Part shown: positions 9,120 to 18,149 of the stretch, piece after piece
Layout of the letters: each line of letters starts with the position of its first letter
How positions within the stretch are numbered: position 1 is the stretch's first letter
Assembly (NCBI GenBank): GCA_963718145.1
Contig: CAVQYJ010000023.1
Location: 310,001-374,000, forward strand
Source of the DNA: UBA7672 sp963718145
GTDB lineage: Bacteria; Pseudomonadota; Alphaproteobacteria; Caulobacterales; Hyphomonadaceae
Length of the DNA: 64,000 nucleotides
Reading direction: 5' to 3'
Notes under the pieces: generated by a model
What the model was told of the DNA's origin: nothing
The model's database searches: none
The model's input: the letters and a program-made list of their open reading frames with translations, nothing else
Made by a program: the position numbers and the translations under genes

Positions 9120-9492
9120 CACACACCCTCTCCTTCAGGCCGGTGTGACCGCCTGGTATGCCTGCGCCTCCGGAACGATGGAGGGCGTGGGGACGCGGGA
9201 TGCCCCGCGTGAGTGTTGGCGTCCGTCTCGCGACGGCTGCCGGCAGGTCGAAGAGAAGCGCGGATCCCGCGTCCCCGGGGAGCGTTGATCGCCGGGCTGG
9301 AACCGAGAGGTCTTTCACTCTCCTGACCAGTGTCCCGGCGGCGTGCAGGCCAGGGTGTTCAGTCCCGGTCCCTGGAGCACTCCCTCGCTTACCTGCAAGA
9401 GGCCCGGCTTCCCGAGGGCTCTTCACGCTCGATCCCATCGCCGCCGCGCCGTTGAACAGCGTGCACGGCTGCCCTCCTGCGGTGGCGATGGG
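9120..9492 (-). ncRNA. Candidate structured non-coding RNA
   Basis: No convincing gene occupies 9114-9675. Between 9189 and 9492 five helices follow each other almost without gaps. H1: 9189-9201 with 9264-9276, 13 perfect pairs, enclosing a small hairpin 9223-9227/9232-9236. H2: 9290-9300 with 9327-9340, 7+4 pairs around a 3-base bulge, capped by 9305-9309/9318-9322. H3: 9345-9355 with 9370-9375 and 9392-9396. H4: 9397-9405 with 9416-9423, one bulge. H5: 9434-9447 with 9479-9492, 14 pairs including one G-U. The minus strand is preferred because a perfect TATAAT lies just upstream of H5. It does not match tmRNA, RNase P RNA, SRP RNA or 6S RNA as I know them. The ends are guesses, and a repeat element rather than an RNA gene is possible. 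Confidence 0.35.
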
Positions 9493-9495
9493 CGG

Positions 9496-9501
9496 ATTAT
9501 A
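9496..9501 (-). promoter_or_regulatory. Possible -10 box for the structured RNA
   Basis: On the minus strand the sequence reads TATAAT, four bases before helix H5 of the structured element. The region where a -35 box should be, around 9518-9524, reads CTGTAG or similar and is not a good match. The rest of 9502-9675, between this point and the Anbu gene, holds no gene or repeat I can support. Confidence 0.3.
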
Positions 9502-9675
9502 CGGCAGGTTTTTGACCCTACAGGAAAGTAGTGGCCGAACCGGCCAGGATTTCCTGCAAGCGGCTGGATTCATTGGCGGAAGCTGGAAACGCAGATTCGC
9601 CAAACTGTTGGACAAGTCCGGCGGATCCCCAACAGGTTCGCGCCAGATCACTCGGTGGGCGCCGGCGGTCGGGGA

Positions 9676-10410
9676 TCAGATCTTGATTGTTGGCAGGGCG
9701 TGGAAGGCGGTGCGGAGGGAGTTGGCCCAGCTGTCGCTGATCTGGCGGAATTCCTTGTGGTCGCTTTCGATGCGCTGGACTTTCGCCTTGTACTCATTGG
9801 CGGGGATCACGGCGAGGTCGAGCGGCATTCCAACGGACAGGTTGGAGCGGAGCGTCGAGTCCATCGAGACCAGGGCCGCCTTGATGGCTTCGTCGAGCGT
9901 GGTGTCCGGCTTGATCACCCGGTCGAGGATGGGCTTGCCGTATTTGTGCTCGCCGATCTGGAGGTAGGGCGTGTCGTCGCCTGCCTCGATGAAATTGCCG
10001 GCGGTGTAGATGAGGAAGAGACGCAGTTCCCCGCCCTTGCGCTGGCCGGCCATGATGATGGTGGCGTCGGCGGCGGCGCCCTGGGCCTCGATCTCGGCGC
10101 GGTCGCGCTTCTGCACTTCTCGCATCGTCTCGCCGACGAGTTGGGCCGCGCGGTAGACCGTCTCACAGGTCATGATGCTTTCGGTTTCGGGATCCGCCTT
10201 CGAGCGCTTTACGGCTGCGGTGAGGGCAGTGATCACGCCCTGGGTGATGCCGAGATTCCCAGCCGTCATGAGAGCAATGACGCGCTCGCCTGGCTCCTCG
10301 AACATGAACATCTTGCGGAAGCGCGCGATGTTGTCGACGCCCGCATTGGTGCGGGTGTCCGAGAGCAGCACGAGGCCAGCCTTGAGCTTGAGGCCAACGC
10401 AGTACGTCAT
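9676..10410 (-). CDS. Anbu, proteasome-type protease
   Basis: 244 residues beginning MTYCVGLKLKAGLVLLSDTRTNAGVD, the characteristic N-terminus of Anbu (ancestral beta subunit), in which Thr2 is the predicted N-terminal nucleophile after loss of Met. A longer frame upstream encodes 26 Arg/Gly-rich residues and was discarded. Later segments such as SIMTCETVYRAAQLVGETMR and EHKYGKPILDRVIKPDTTLDEA are family-typical. Anbu forms large ring or helical assemblies related to HslV and the proteasome, in the cytoplasm; peptidase activity has been hard to demonstrate. It is the last gene of a four-gene minus-strand operon with ATP-grasp, alpha-E and transglutaminase genes, the arrangement known for this family. 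Confidence 0.92.
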   Translation of the reverse strand: MTYCVGLKLKAGLVLLSDTRTNAGVDNIARFRKMFMFEEPGERVIALMTAGNLGITQGVITALTAAVKRSKADPETESIMTCETVYRAAQLVGETMREVQKRDRAEIEAQGAAADATIIMAGQRKGGELRLFLIYTAGNFIEAGDDTPYLQIGEHKYGKPILDRVIKPDTTLDEAIKAALVSMDSTLRSNLSVGMPLDLAVIPANEYKAKVQRIESDHKEFRQISDSWANSLRTAFHALPTIKI

Positions 10411-10488
10411 GTCCGTCCCAATTCCCCGAAGTCCGCCGTGTTCCGTCCCTGGTGGCCCGCAGGCCTTCTTGCCAGACTCTTGCCGCAC

Positions 10489-11328
10489 TTACTGCTGGGT
10501 CTGGCCCTGGCTTTGTTGACCCTGATTCTGGCCCTGCGTCTGGCTTATGTCGACCGAGGCGGTTAGCCGCTCCTGCTGCGAGCCAGACACGTTGCCCCGG
10601 ATCGGGGCGGCGTCGGCCGAATCGACCCCGCAACCCAGCCGGACATAGCGATCCGTCGGGCACAGGCGATTGGCGGGATCGAAGCCGACCCAACCGATTT
10701 CGGGCACATGCGCCTCGGCCCAGGCGTGGGTCTCGGTGAGTTTCGTGTCCTGGGCGAGCAGGTAGCCGACGACATACCGGGCCGGAACGCGCATGACGCG
10801 GGCGGCGGAGAGGAAGATGTGGGCGTGATCCTGGCAGACGCCGTGCCCGAGCTTCATCGCCTGGGCGGCGGTCGTGGCGGTGGAGGTGGAGGCGGGCGTG
10901 TAGTCGACGGCGTCACGCACGGCTTCCATGAGGGCGTGGCAGCGGTCGAGCGCGGTCTTGCCGGAGATGGCGGCGGTCATGTCCTCGATCGGTTTCGATG
11001 GCTCGGTGAGCGGCGTCTGGCGGAGATAGACGCTGGGGCGGACGGTGTCCTTGAGGCCCTTGACGATGCCGGCGGTGTCGGTGGTGTCAACCACGCCTTC
11101 GGCGACGATCTCGACCGTGTTGCCGATGCCCGTGCAGGTCCAGATGGATTCCCTGTCGCCATTGGCGGCGGTGAGAAGCGGGGCGACGGCCTGGCCGTTC
11201 ACGCTGACCGCCCACGCGCCGACCTTCTGCGCATCAAAGCTCGCCGGATAGAGGCGCAGGCGCAGCGCACAGCGGTCCGGCGGCGCGTCGTAGCTGTAGG
11301 TGGTGGCGTGGCGGACGGTGAGACGCAT
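10489..11328 (-). CDS. Transglutaminase-like cysteine protease
   Basis: 279 residues starting MRLTVRHATTYSYDAPP, the standard opening of the bacterial transglutaminase N-terminal domain. An open frame continues upstream through the alpha-E gene and was ignored. The catalytic triad is C165 (GHGVCQDHAH), H201 (ETHAWAEA) and D217 (GFDPAN). The last 25 residues are a Gln/Ser/Gly-rich low-complexity tail that is unusual. In Anbu operons this cysteine peptidase or amidase-like enzyme is thought to act with the ATP-grasp and alpha-E proteins in making or cutting a peptide tag, an inference from genome context in the literature. It is 8 bases downstream of the alpha-E gene. Confidence 0.92.
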   Translation of the reverse strand: MRLTVRHATTYSYDAPPDRCALRLRLYPASFDAQKVGAWAVSVNGQAVAPLLTAANGDRESIWTCTGIGNTVEIVAEGVVDTTDTAGIVKGLKDTVRPSVYLRQTPLTEPSKPIEDMTAAISGKTALDRCHALMEAVRDAVDYTPASTSTATTAAQAMKLGHGVCQDHAHIFLSAARVMRVPARYVVGYLLAQDTKLTETHAWAEAHVPEIGWVGFDPANRLCPTDRYVRLGCGVDSADAAPIRGNVSGSQQERLTASVDISQTQGQNQGQQSQGQTQQ

Positions 11329-11336
11329 CAGGAACT

Positions 11337-12266
11337 CTAGAAGTGATAGGCGCGGCCGATTTCGCTGGAGAGACGGCGAGTGGTGTCGATGGTTTCGGAG
11401 ACGAATTCGTGGAGGCCGGACTGGAACAACTCTTCGATGCCCAACGCCCGGAGGCGGGCGACCATTTCCTTGGCCGTATCCTGACAGGGGTGGCTCTCGC
11501 CATAGAGATCTGCGAGCTGGTCGAGATACTGCGCGATCGAGCGGTAGCAGAAGTGCAGCGAGCGAGGGAAGATCGCGTTGAGAATGAGGAAGTCGGCGAT
11601 GCCCCACGGGGAGTAGTCGCCCTTGTAGACGTGGTGGTAGGCGCGCAGGGCGCTCGTGGCGCGCAGCACGCTGGTCCACTGGTGGTAGTCGCGGCCGCCG
11701 CCGACGACGTCGGTCTCGGGCAGCAGGACATAGTACTTCACGTCAAGGAGCCGCAGCGTCATGTCGGCGCGCTCGAGCATGCCGCCCATGCGGAGGAAAT
11801 AGTAACCGTCATTGCGCAGGAGCGAGATTTCAGAGGCGCCGCGGAAGGCGGCAGTGCGGTTCTTGGTCCATTCGAGGAGAGCTGGGAGGTTCTTGAGGGC
11901 CGTCTCGGAATCCATCTGTCCGAGCTGGCGCCAGCCATCGTTGAGGGCTTCCCACATGTCCTGCGTCAGCGCGGTGCGGATGGCGCGGCCGTTGGCGCGG
12001 GCTGAGGTGAGGCACGAGCGGATCGACGACTGGTTGTCGGGATCGAGCAGCAGGCGGCCGACGACTTCGCCGGCTTTCAGCGCCGGACTCTCGGCGATGT
12101 CGGGGGCGGAGCCGGAGGCGGCGGCGACAGAGCGCCACTCGTCCATCTCGTTGGAGCCAGGCAGCATCGCCATGCGGTAGCCCATCTCGATCAAGCGGGC
12201 AGTCGCATCCGCGCGCTCCATGTAGCGGCCCATCCAGAAGAGGTTCTCGGCGGTGCGGCTCAGCAT
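11337..12266 (-). CDS. Alpha-E domain protein
   Basis: 309 residues starting MLSRTAENLFWMGRYMERADATARL, the diagnostic N-terminus of the alpha-E (DUF403) family. The protein is almost all alpha-helical with repeated conserved Glu and Arg residues. Its reaction is unknown; the family always occurs next to circularly permuted ATP-grasp and transglutaminase genes. It starts one base after the ATP-grasp stop codon, so the two should be translationally coupled. Confidence 0.93.
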   Translation of the reverse strand: MLSRTAENLFWMGRYMERADATARLIEMGYRMAMLPGSNEMDEWRSVAAASGSAPDIAESPALKAGEVVGRLLLDPDNQSSIRSCLTSARANGRAIRTALTQDMWEALNDGWRQLGQMDSETALKNLPALLEWTKNRTAAFRGASEISLLRNDGYYFLRMGGMLERADMTLRLLDVKYYVLLPETDVVGGGRDYHQWTSVLRATSALRAYHHVYKGDYSPWGIADFLILNAIFPRSLHFCYRSIAQYLDQLADLYGESHPCQDTAKEMVARLRALGIEELFQSGLHEFVSETIDTTRRLSSEIGRAYHF

Positions 12267-12267
12267 G

Positions 12268-13674
12268 TCATTCCGCCAGGATCCAGGTGTCCTTGACGCC
12301 GCCGCCTTGCGACGAGTTCACGACCAGCGATCCCTTCTTGAGCGCGACGCGGGTGAGGCCGCCGGGGGTAAGGCGGATCTCCTTGCCGACGAGGCAGTAG
12401 GGGCGGAAATCCACGTGACGGTGTTCGATGCCTTCGGGGCCGAGGATGGGGGCGGTGGAGAGTTCGAGCGTGGGCTGGGCGATGAACTCGCCGGGGTTCG
12501 CCTTGATCTTGGCGCGGAAGGCGTCGATCTCCTTCTTGGTCGCGTGCGGGCCGATGAGCATGCCGTAGCCGCCCGAACCGTGGACGCGCTTTACCACCAG
12601 ATCCTTGAGGTTCGAGGTGACGTAGGAGAGGCCGTCGGGCGTGGCGCAGCGCCAGGTCTGGACGTTGTCCAGCAGCGGCTTTTCGCCGAGGTAGAATTTG
12701 ATCATCTCCGGCACGAAGACGTAGATCGCCTTGTCGTCGGCAACCCCTGCCCCCGGCGCCGAGCACAGTGTGACGCCGCCGGAGCGGTAGACGTTGAAGA
12801 GGCCGGGAACGCCGAGAAGCGAATCCGGCTTGAAGGCGAGCGGGTCGATATAGGTGTCGTCGATGCGGCGGTAGATGACGTCGACGCGCTGGGGGCCGCG
12901 CGTGGTGCGCATCCAGCACAGGCCATTCTCGACGAAGAGATCCTGCGGCTCGACCAGCTCGATGCCCATGAGGTCGGCGAGGAAGGAGTGTTCGTAGTAG
13001 GCCGAGTTGAGCGAGCCGGGCGTGAGGAGGACGATGGTGGGATCATCGTCGCACTTGATGGGCGCGCATTCCTCCAGCGTCTTCTTGAGCTGGACGGGAT
13101 AGGAGTCGACCGCCTCGACGATGCCGGCCTGGAAGAGTTGCGGGAACATGCGCATCATGATCTCGCGGTTCTCCAGCATGTAGGAGACGCCGGAGGGCGT
13201 TCGGCAATTGTCTTCGAGGACCTGGAAAGAATCTCCGTCGGTGCGGACGATGTCGACGCCGACTATGTGGGAGTAGACGCGGCCCGGCGGATCGAAGCCG
13301 ATCATGTCGGGGAGGAAGGCCTCGTTCTGGTAGACGAGTTCTTCCGGGATGACGCCCGCGCGCAGGATCTCGCCGCGATGGTAGACGTCATAGAGGAAGG
13401 CGTTGAGGGCGCGGCTGCGCTGCTTGATGCCCCGCGAGAGGCGTCGCCATTCGGATGCGCCGAACACGCGAGGGATGAGATCGAACGGGATCAGGCGTTC
13501 GGGATCGCCGCCCTCGCCATAGACAGCGAAGGTGATGCCGATCTTGCGAAAGATCGCCTCGGCCTCGTTCTGGCGGAGCTTCAGAAGGTCTACGCCCGAG
13601 CCACCGATCCACTCGGCGACTTTTTCGTAGGGACCCCGGACCTGCCCCGGGTCAGCGTACATTTCGTTGAACAT
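12268..13674 (-). CDS. Circularly permuted ATP-grasp protein
   Basis: 468 residues from the ATG at 13674 (MFNEMYADPGQVRGPY). The frame can be opened to a TTG at 13770, but that adds a weakly conserved 32-residue leader, so the ATG is preferred. Features of the circularly permuted ATP-grasp family are GVDIVRTDGDSFQVLEDNCRTPSG, MLENREIMMRMFP, VVKRVHGSGGYGML and GEFIAQPTLELSTAP. Such enzymes ligate a carboxylate to an amine using ATP; the substrate in Anbu operons is unknown. It is the first gene of the operon and diverges from queG, with 148 bp between the start codons. Confidence 0.92.
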   Translation of the reverse strand: MFNEMYADPGQVRGPYEKVAEWIGGSGVDLLKLRQNEAEAIFRKIGITFAVYGEGGDPERLIPFDLIPRVFGASEWRRLSRGIKQRSRALNAFLYDVYHRGEILRAGVIPEELVYQNEAFLPDMIGFDPPGRVYSHIVGVDIVRTDGDSFQVLEDNCRTPSGVSYMLENREIMMRMFPQLFQAGIVEAVDSYPVQLKKTLEECAPIKCDDDPTIVLLTPGSLNSAYYEHSFLADLMGIELVEPQDLFVENGLCWMRTTRGPQRVDVIYRRIDDTYIDPLAFKPDSLLGVPGLFNVYRSGGVTLCSAPGAGVADDKAIYVFVPEMIKFYLGEKPLLDNVQTWRCATPDGLSYVTSNLKDLVVKRVHGSGGYGMLIGPHATKKEIDAFRAKIKANPGEFIAQPTLELSTAPILGPEGIEHRHVDFRPYCLVGKEIRLTPGGLTRVALKKGSLVVNSSQGGGVKDTWILAE

Positions 13675-13822
13675 GCAGCCCCAGTCGTAGCCCTTGGGCT
13701 GGCCCTGTGAAGCGCCCTCGCCTGACCGCTTCTGGCCGCCTGAGACACTGCCTAAACATTGGGCAGCCAAAGGGGAAGACCCGCAAGGTGCAACTTATTT
13801 GGCCAAAGCTATAGAGAGACCT

Positions 13823-14947
13823 GTGCCCACGCTGGAATCGACCCTGAAAGAGAGCGCCCGGAAGCTCGGCTTCGACGCCGTGCGGATCGCCCGGGCGGAC
13901 GGGCCCTGGGCGGCGGGAGAGCGGTTGCACGAGTTCGTCGCCGAGGGTCGTCATGGCGACATGGTCTGGATGGCGAAGACGGAGAAGCGGCGCGCGCATC
14001 CGACGGCGATGTGGCCGAGAGCAAAATCCGCGGTGGTCGTCGGGCTCAACTATGGGCCGAAGAACGATCCTCTGAAGGCGCTCGAACGGACCGACGCCGC
14101 AACGATCTCGGTCTACGCCCAGAACGCCGACTATCACGACACGATGAAGCGGCGGCTGAAGCAGCTTGCGTCCGAGTTCGCCAAGGCGTCTGGGGCGGAT
14201 GTGAAAGTGTTCGTCGATACGGCGCCGCTGATGGAGAAGCCGCTGGCGCAACTTTCGGGACTGGGCTGGCAGGGCAAACACACCAACCTGGTTAGCCGCG
14301 AGTTCGGATCATGGCTGTTCCTAGGCGTCATGCTGACAGACGCAGAGCTTGAGCCCGACTCACCGTCAGAGGATTCCTGCGGGAGTTGCCGGGCCTGTCT
14401 CGATATCTGCCCGACCCGGGCTTTTCCCGCGCCCTACCAGATCGACGCGCGGCGGTGCATTTCCTACCTGACGATCGAGCACAGGGGACCGATCCCGCGC
14501 GAGTTTCGGCGGCCGATGGGCAATCGCATCTATGGCTGCGACGACTGCCTGGCCGTGTGCCCGTGGAACAAGTTCGCCCAGGCATCGAGGGATGCGGCAT
14601 TCCATCCCAGGGCGGAGCTGAAGTCGCCCCTTCTGGCTGACCTGGGGCGACTGGACGAGGCCGGTTTCCGCGAGGTTTTCGCCGGCTCGCCGATCAAGCG
14701 GATCGGCCGGGACCGGTTTGTCCGCAATGTGATGGTTGCAGTCGCAAATTCAGGAGAGACGCGACTCGCGGACTTGTGTATCCATCTGCTGGACGATGCT
14801 TCGCCGCTTGTGCGGGGCGCATCCGTCTGGGCTCTGGGGTCGCTCTCTCCACCTGCCTTCGAGGCTGAACGCCTCGGTCGACGACAGTTCGAATCCGATC
14901 CCGGCGTTTGTGAGGAGTGGGATGCTGGACCAGCCGGACAATCCTGA
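13823..14947 (+). CDS. queG: Epoxyqueuosine reductase
   Basis: 374 residues from a GTG at 13823, preceded by GAGAGAC. Earlier in-frame starts add a non-conserved 43-residue leader that would overlap the divergent promoter region. The enzyme reduces epoxyqueuosine to queuosine at tRNA position 34, using cobalamin and two 4Fe-4S clusters. The cluster motifs are CGSCRACLDICPTRAF and CDDCLAVCPWNKF; the N-terminal domain contains DTAPLMEKPLAQLSGLGW, the proton-donor Asp region of QueG. The C-terminal HEAT-like extension is present. The end of the gene overlaps mtgA by 26 bases. Confidence 0.95.
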   Translation: MPTLESTLKESARKLGFDAVRIARADGPWAAGERLHEFVAEGRHGDMVWMAKTEKRRAHPTAMWPRAKSAVVVGLNYGPKNDPLKALERTDAATISVYAQNADYHDTMKRRLKQLASEFAKASGADVKVFVDTAPLMEKPLAQLSGLGWQGKHTNLVSREFGSWLFLGVMLTDAELEPDSPSEDSCGSCRACLDICPTRAFPAPYQIDARRCISYLTIEHRGPIPREFRRPMGNRIYGCDDCLAVCPWNKFAQASRDAAFHPRAELKSPLLADLGRLDEAGFREVFAGSPIKRIGRDRFVRNVMVAVANSGETRLADLCIHLLDDASPLVRGASVWALGSLSPPAFEAERLGRRQFESDPGVCEEWDAGPAGQS

Positions 14948-15779
14948 TAACGCACAGGCGGACAATGGCTCCGCAGAAGACTTGCTGTTCGGCAACGAGG
15001 AGCGGGCGGACGGCAGCGGCGGCGGCATGCTCGGGCGGTTTCGCGCCGGCATGACGGCCGGGCCGGAAGGGCCGCGGCCCAAGCCGATCTGGCGGCGCAT
15101 CCTGGTGTTCATCCTCAAATGGGGCGCCATCATCGGCGTGGCCTTCGTGCCGCTGACGGCGGCTGCGGTGTTCGTGATCGGATGGACCGGGCCGCCGCCA
15201 ACCTTCAACATGGCCGGCACCGCAATGCAGGGCGTGGAAGTGCGCAGGCAGTGGGTAGCGCTGAAGGACGTTTCGCCTCACATCGTGCGCGCGGTCATCG
15301 CGGCGGAGGACCAGCAGTTCTGCGCGCATGACGGGTTCGACGTGAAGCAGATCAAGAAGGCGCTGGAAGACGCCGAGCGCGGACGCAGGCAGCGCGGCGC
15401 ATCCACCATCTCGCAGCAGACGGCCAAGAACGTGTTCCTCTACAACGGCGGGGGCTGGGTAAGGAAAGGCTTCGAGGTCTACTTCACCTTCATGGAAGAG
15501 AAGATGTGGTCCAAGCCGCGGATCATGGAGGTCTATCTCAACATCGCCGAGTGGGGTGATGGCATCTACGGCATCGAGCAGGCGGCGCAGGAACGCTACA
15601 AGGTCTCGGCGAAGAACCTGACCCCGCGCCAGGCGGCGGCGCTGGCGGCGGTGCTGCCCAATCCCAACAAGTGGAAAGTGACGGGGAGCTATGCCTCGGG
15701 ACGGCGCGGCGCGCAGATCCAGTCGCTGATGGGCGTGGTGCGGCGCGACGGGCTGGATGACTGCGTCGTCGGGAAGTAG
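14922..15779 (+). CDS. mtgA: Monofunctional peptidoglycan transglycosylase
   Basis: 285 residues. The ATG at 14922 has GAGGAG seven bases upstream, inside the end of queG. A polar N-terminal tail of about 60 residues precedes one membrane anchor (around 62-88). The GT51 domain follows with the catalytic-Glu motif VIAAEDQQFCAHDGFD, then RGASTISQQTAKN and KPRIMEVYLNIAEWGDGIYG. It polymerises lipid II into glycan strands on the outer face of the inner membrane and lacks a transpeptidase domain. The cytoplasmic tail is longer than in most MtgA proteins. Confidence 0.95.
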   Translation: MLDQPDNPDNAQADNGSAEDLLFGNEERADGSGGGMLGRFRAGMTAGPEGPRPKPIWRRILVFILKWGAIIGVAFVPLTAAAVFVIGWTGPPPTFNMAGTAMQGVEVRRQWVALKDVSPHIVRAVIAAEDQQFCAHDGFDVKQIKKALEDAERGRRQRGASTISQQTAKNVFLYNGGGWVRKGFEVYFTFMEEKMWSKPRIMEVYLNIAEWGDGIYGIEQAAQERYKVSAKNLTPRQAAALAAVLPNPNKWKVTGSYASGRRGAQIQSLMGVVRRDGLDDCVVGK

Positions 15780-15827
15780 GCGCGGTCGCACTGATCTGAA
15801 CGCTGCGGGGAAATCCCCTGCGGCGTG

Positions 15828-15848
15828 AAGGGCCGCCGCCTGGCCTTT
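15828..15848 (+). terminator. Weak hairpin after mtgA
   Basis: A 7-bp stem (15828-15834 with 15842-15848, one G-T pair) is followed by GTTTA. It lies 48 bases after the mtgA stop and is a plausible but weak terminator. The remaining intergenic bases up to 16074 show no gene. Confidence 0.35.
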
Positions 15849-16074
15849 GTTTATCTGGCATAAAATGCTGGTGCGTCAGGCCGGGCCGGCCCACGCCCTC
15901 CTGGAATTTCAGGGTCTGGCAATATTCGTTGCGTAAGCCTTCGGAATGACGCCGCCGGACCACAGCGATCAACTGCGACATGCGCGGCCCGCCGATCCGC
16001 TGCCTGCGACGGCTGGAGGCGCCACGGGGGGTGCTTGCGTCGATCGCGACGGATCGCCGGGCATCCTTGGCCGG

Positions 16075-17330
16075 ATGAGTGCGGTCGCCGGGCGCCTTTC
16101 GACATTCCATCTACTGGTTACGGGCTATGCGCTCGCCGGTTTCCTGATCGCGGCATGGACGTCGTGGCGCATCACGCATGCCGACCTCCTGCCCGATGCG
16201 GCCATCACCGGGCGATGGGCGGTGTTCGACTGGCTCACCACCTATGACGGAGGATTTGTCCGCCGCGGGCTTTCGGGCGAGATCATCAGCCGCCTGAGCG
16301 AGATCACAGGCATCGCGCCGCAGGAGTTCGTGTTCGGCATCCTGGTGCTGCTCTATGCGGCGCTGGGCGTGCTCATGCTGGGACTGATCGCAAAACTGCC
16401 GGACGCCACGCCTGCCCTGCTGCTGCTATTTGCGCCGTTCATGCTGGGGTTCGAGGTTCTGACGCCGTCCGGGGTCGGCAGAAAGGAAATCCTGTTCATC
16501 GCCGTGCTCGCCGCTCTCGCCTTCCTGCATGCGCGGCGGAAATCGTCGGCGACCAGCCTCGCGCCGGAGATCACGCTGGCGGCGCTGCCGTTCATGGTGC
16601 TGACGCATGAGGCGTTCTTCCTGTTCTCGCCTTACGTACTGGTGTTCGGCCTGCTGCAGCCGTGTAAGACAACCCGCCATGTCCGACTGTTCGGCCTCTG
16701 GATGATTTCGGCAGCCGCGTTCGGCGCGGCCGTGCTGAACCACGGATCGGCGGACGTCGTGATGAGCATCTGCGATGCGCTGGCGCCGCGGACCGAATCG
16801 ATGGCTTCAACCAGGCGTGCGTGGGCGGCGGAGCGATCACATCGCTTGGCCAGAGCACCGACTACGCCATGCGGCATTTCCGGGAAACCTATGCGGCGCA
16901 AACGCAGCTTACGGCGACGCCGGTTCTCCTGCTGACGCTGGCGGCCTTCCTTCCGCTGGCCGGCTTCGTCAGGCAGATGCGGGACCACCAGGCGCGCCAG
17001 TTCAAGATACTGGCCGCCTGCGCTGTCGCGGCGATCACGATGAGCCTGCCGCTGTTCGTTCTGGCGCACGACTGGGGACGTTGGGTGCACATCCACGCGG
17101 TGTCGCTCGGATTGATCCTGCTGGCGCTGCTGGTGCGCGGCCAGACGGAAGGATGGGCGGCGCCCGCGCGGACGACACCTGGACCGATCGCCGGGATGGC
17201 GCGACAGGGCCACGGCTATCTGGTGCTGGTTGTGCTCTACGCGACGATGTGGGATCTGAACCTGGTCGGCGGCCTCATCGGGGGCGGATTTGCAGGCAAG
17301 ATCCTGGGCGTGCTGACCGGGCAGCCCTGA
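16075..17330 (+). pseudogene. Polytopic membrane protein, frameshifted
   Basis: Two open frames together encode one polytopic inner-membrane protein of about 415 residues. The first (from ATG 16075, MSAVAGRLSTFHLL) carries about six hydrophobic segments up to NHGSADVVMSIC near 16775. The second frame picks up at DRIDGFNQACVGGGAITS and continues with at least four more segments to LTGQP at 17330. The join lies at about 16785-16800 in a GC-rich stretch and needs a one-base deletion or equivalent. Both parts have normal composition, and the second has no good start or ribosome site of its own, so a sequencing error or recent mutation is likely. Repeated TM segments and the YDGGFVRRGLSGEI loop resemble membrane proteins linked to surface-polysaccharide genes, but I cannot name the family. 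Confidence 0.7.
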
Positions 17331-17334
17331 CCGC

Positions 17335-18045
17335 CTAGTTCCCCACGATCACCGGACGCACCGTGGCTGGCGCCGCCGCCTGCGCTGTCTCGATCGGGTC
17401 AGGCATGCCTGCTTTGCGCATTGCCTCGCGGATGTCGCCGCGGAGGACAACCGTGGTCACGTCCTTGGCGTCGAGCTTGAGGGCGGCGGAGACATCGCCC
17501 CACGCTTCGTCGAGGCGGTTCATCTCCTTCAGCGCCATGGCGCGCATGCGCAAGGCTTCGGGATCGCCGGGAGAGGCCTCGACGGCGGAGTTGAGGTCCT
17601 CACCGGCGTCAGCCCATTTCTTCTGCATGAGATAGGCGCGGGCGCGGTCCTTGCGCAGCTCCACATCCCTGGGCTTCAGCTTCATCGCGTTGGTGAACGT
17701 CACCACGGCCTTGTCCGGCATCTTCGCCAGCAGCCAGGCGTTGCCGGACTGCGCGAGATAGACGGAGCGGATGTCGATGCCGCCGGCGTCGGTCGCGTTG
17801 GCGAGCTGTTCAAGGCGGAAGGCGCCCTCGGCCTCCTGCCCCATCGCGACGAGTGCTAGCGCGGTGCAATGGCGCGCGGCGGGACGGTCGCCGCTGGAGG
17901 ACATCCAGGCGAGGCCGTCCTCGTAGGCGACCTTCGCGTCCCTATCGATCTGTTCGATGCAGGCCTGCAGCCGCGCCTGCTCGCCCTGCTGCGCGAGCGC
18001 GGGCGCGGCGACGAAGGCAAGGAGGAGAACGGGAAGGAGCCGCAT
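17335..18045 (-). CDS. Periplasmic TPR-repeat protein
   Basis: 236 residues. The ATG at 18045 opens a clear signal peptide (MRLLPVLLLAFVAAPALAQ); the longer frame upstream is not conserved-looking. The mature part contains TPR-type helical repeats, including AVVTFTNAMKLKPRDVELRKDRARAYL and the following two units, about residues 110-215. TPR proteins serve as protein-binding scaffolds; the partner is unknown. It converges on the membrane-protein gene, with only 4 bases between the stops, and is divergent from the epimerase gene. Confidence 0.8.
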   Translation of the reverse strand: MRLLPVLLLAFVAAPALAQQGEQARLQACIEQIDRDAKVAYEDGLAWMSSSGDRPAARHCTALALVAMGQEAEGAFRLEQLANATDAGGIDIRSVYLAQSGNAWLLAKMPDKAVVTFTNAMKLKPRDVELRKDRARAYLMQKKWADAGEDLNSAVEASPGDPEALRMRAMALKEMNRLDEAWGDVSAALKLDAKDVTTVVLRGDIREAMRKAGMPDPIETAQAAAPATVRPVIVGN

Positions 18046-18149
18046 GGGGCTGGTCCTGGTCAATCTGGCGCCGATCAAGTTGGCTTCAGACAATCTGGCA
18101 TTGGGGCGGGTATCGTGCATAACGCCTACACCATCCGCTTTTGGGCGCC

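Noticed and set aside
8992..9651. 219-residue minus-strand ORF across the structured gap
   Set aside because: Low-complexity composition, overlaps the GIY-YIG gene, and the sequence is better explained by base-paired helices than by coding.
12253..13710. 485-residue plus-strand ORF opposite the ATP-grasp gene
   Set aside because: Shadow frame; the minus-strand protein has clear family motifs.
13674..13770. TTG start at 13770 for the ATP-grasp gene
   Set aside because: Adds a weakly conserved leader; ATG at 13674 fits the family N-terminus better.
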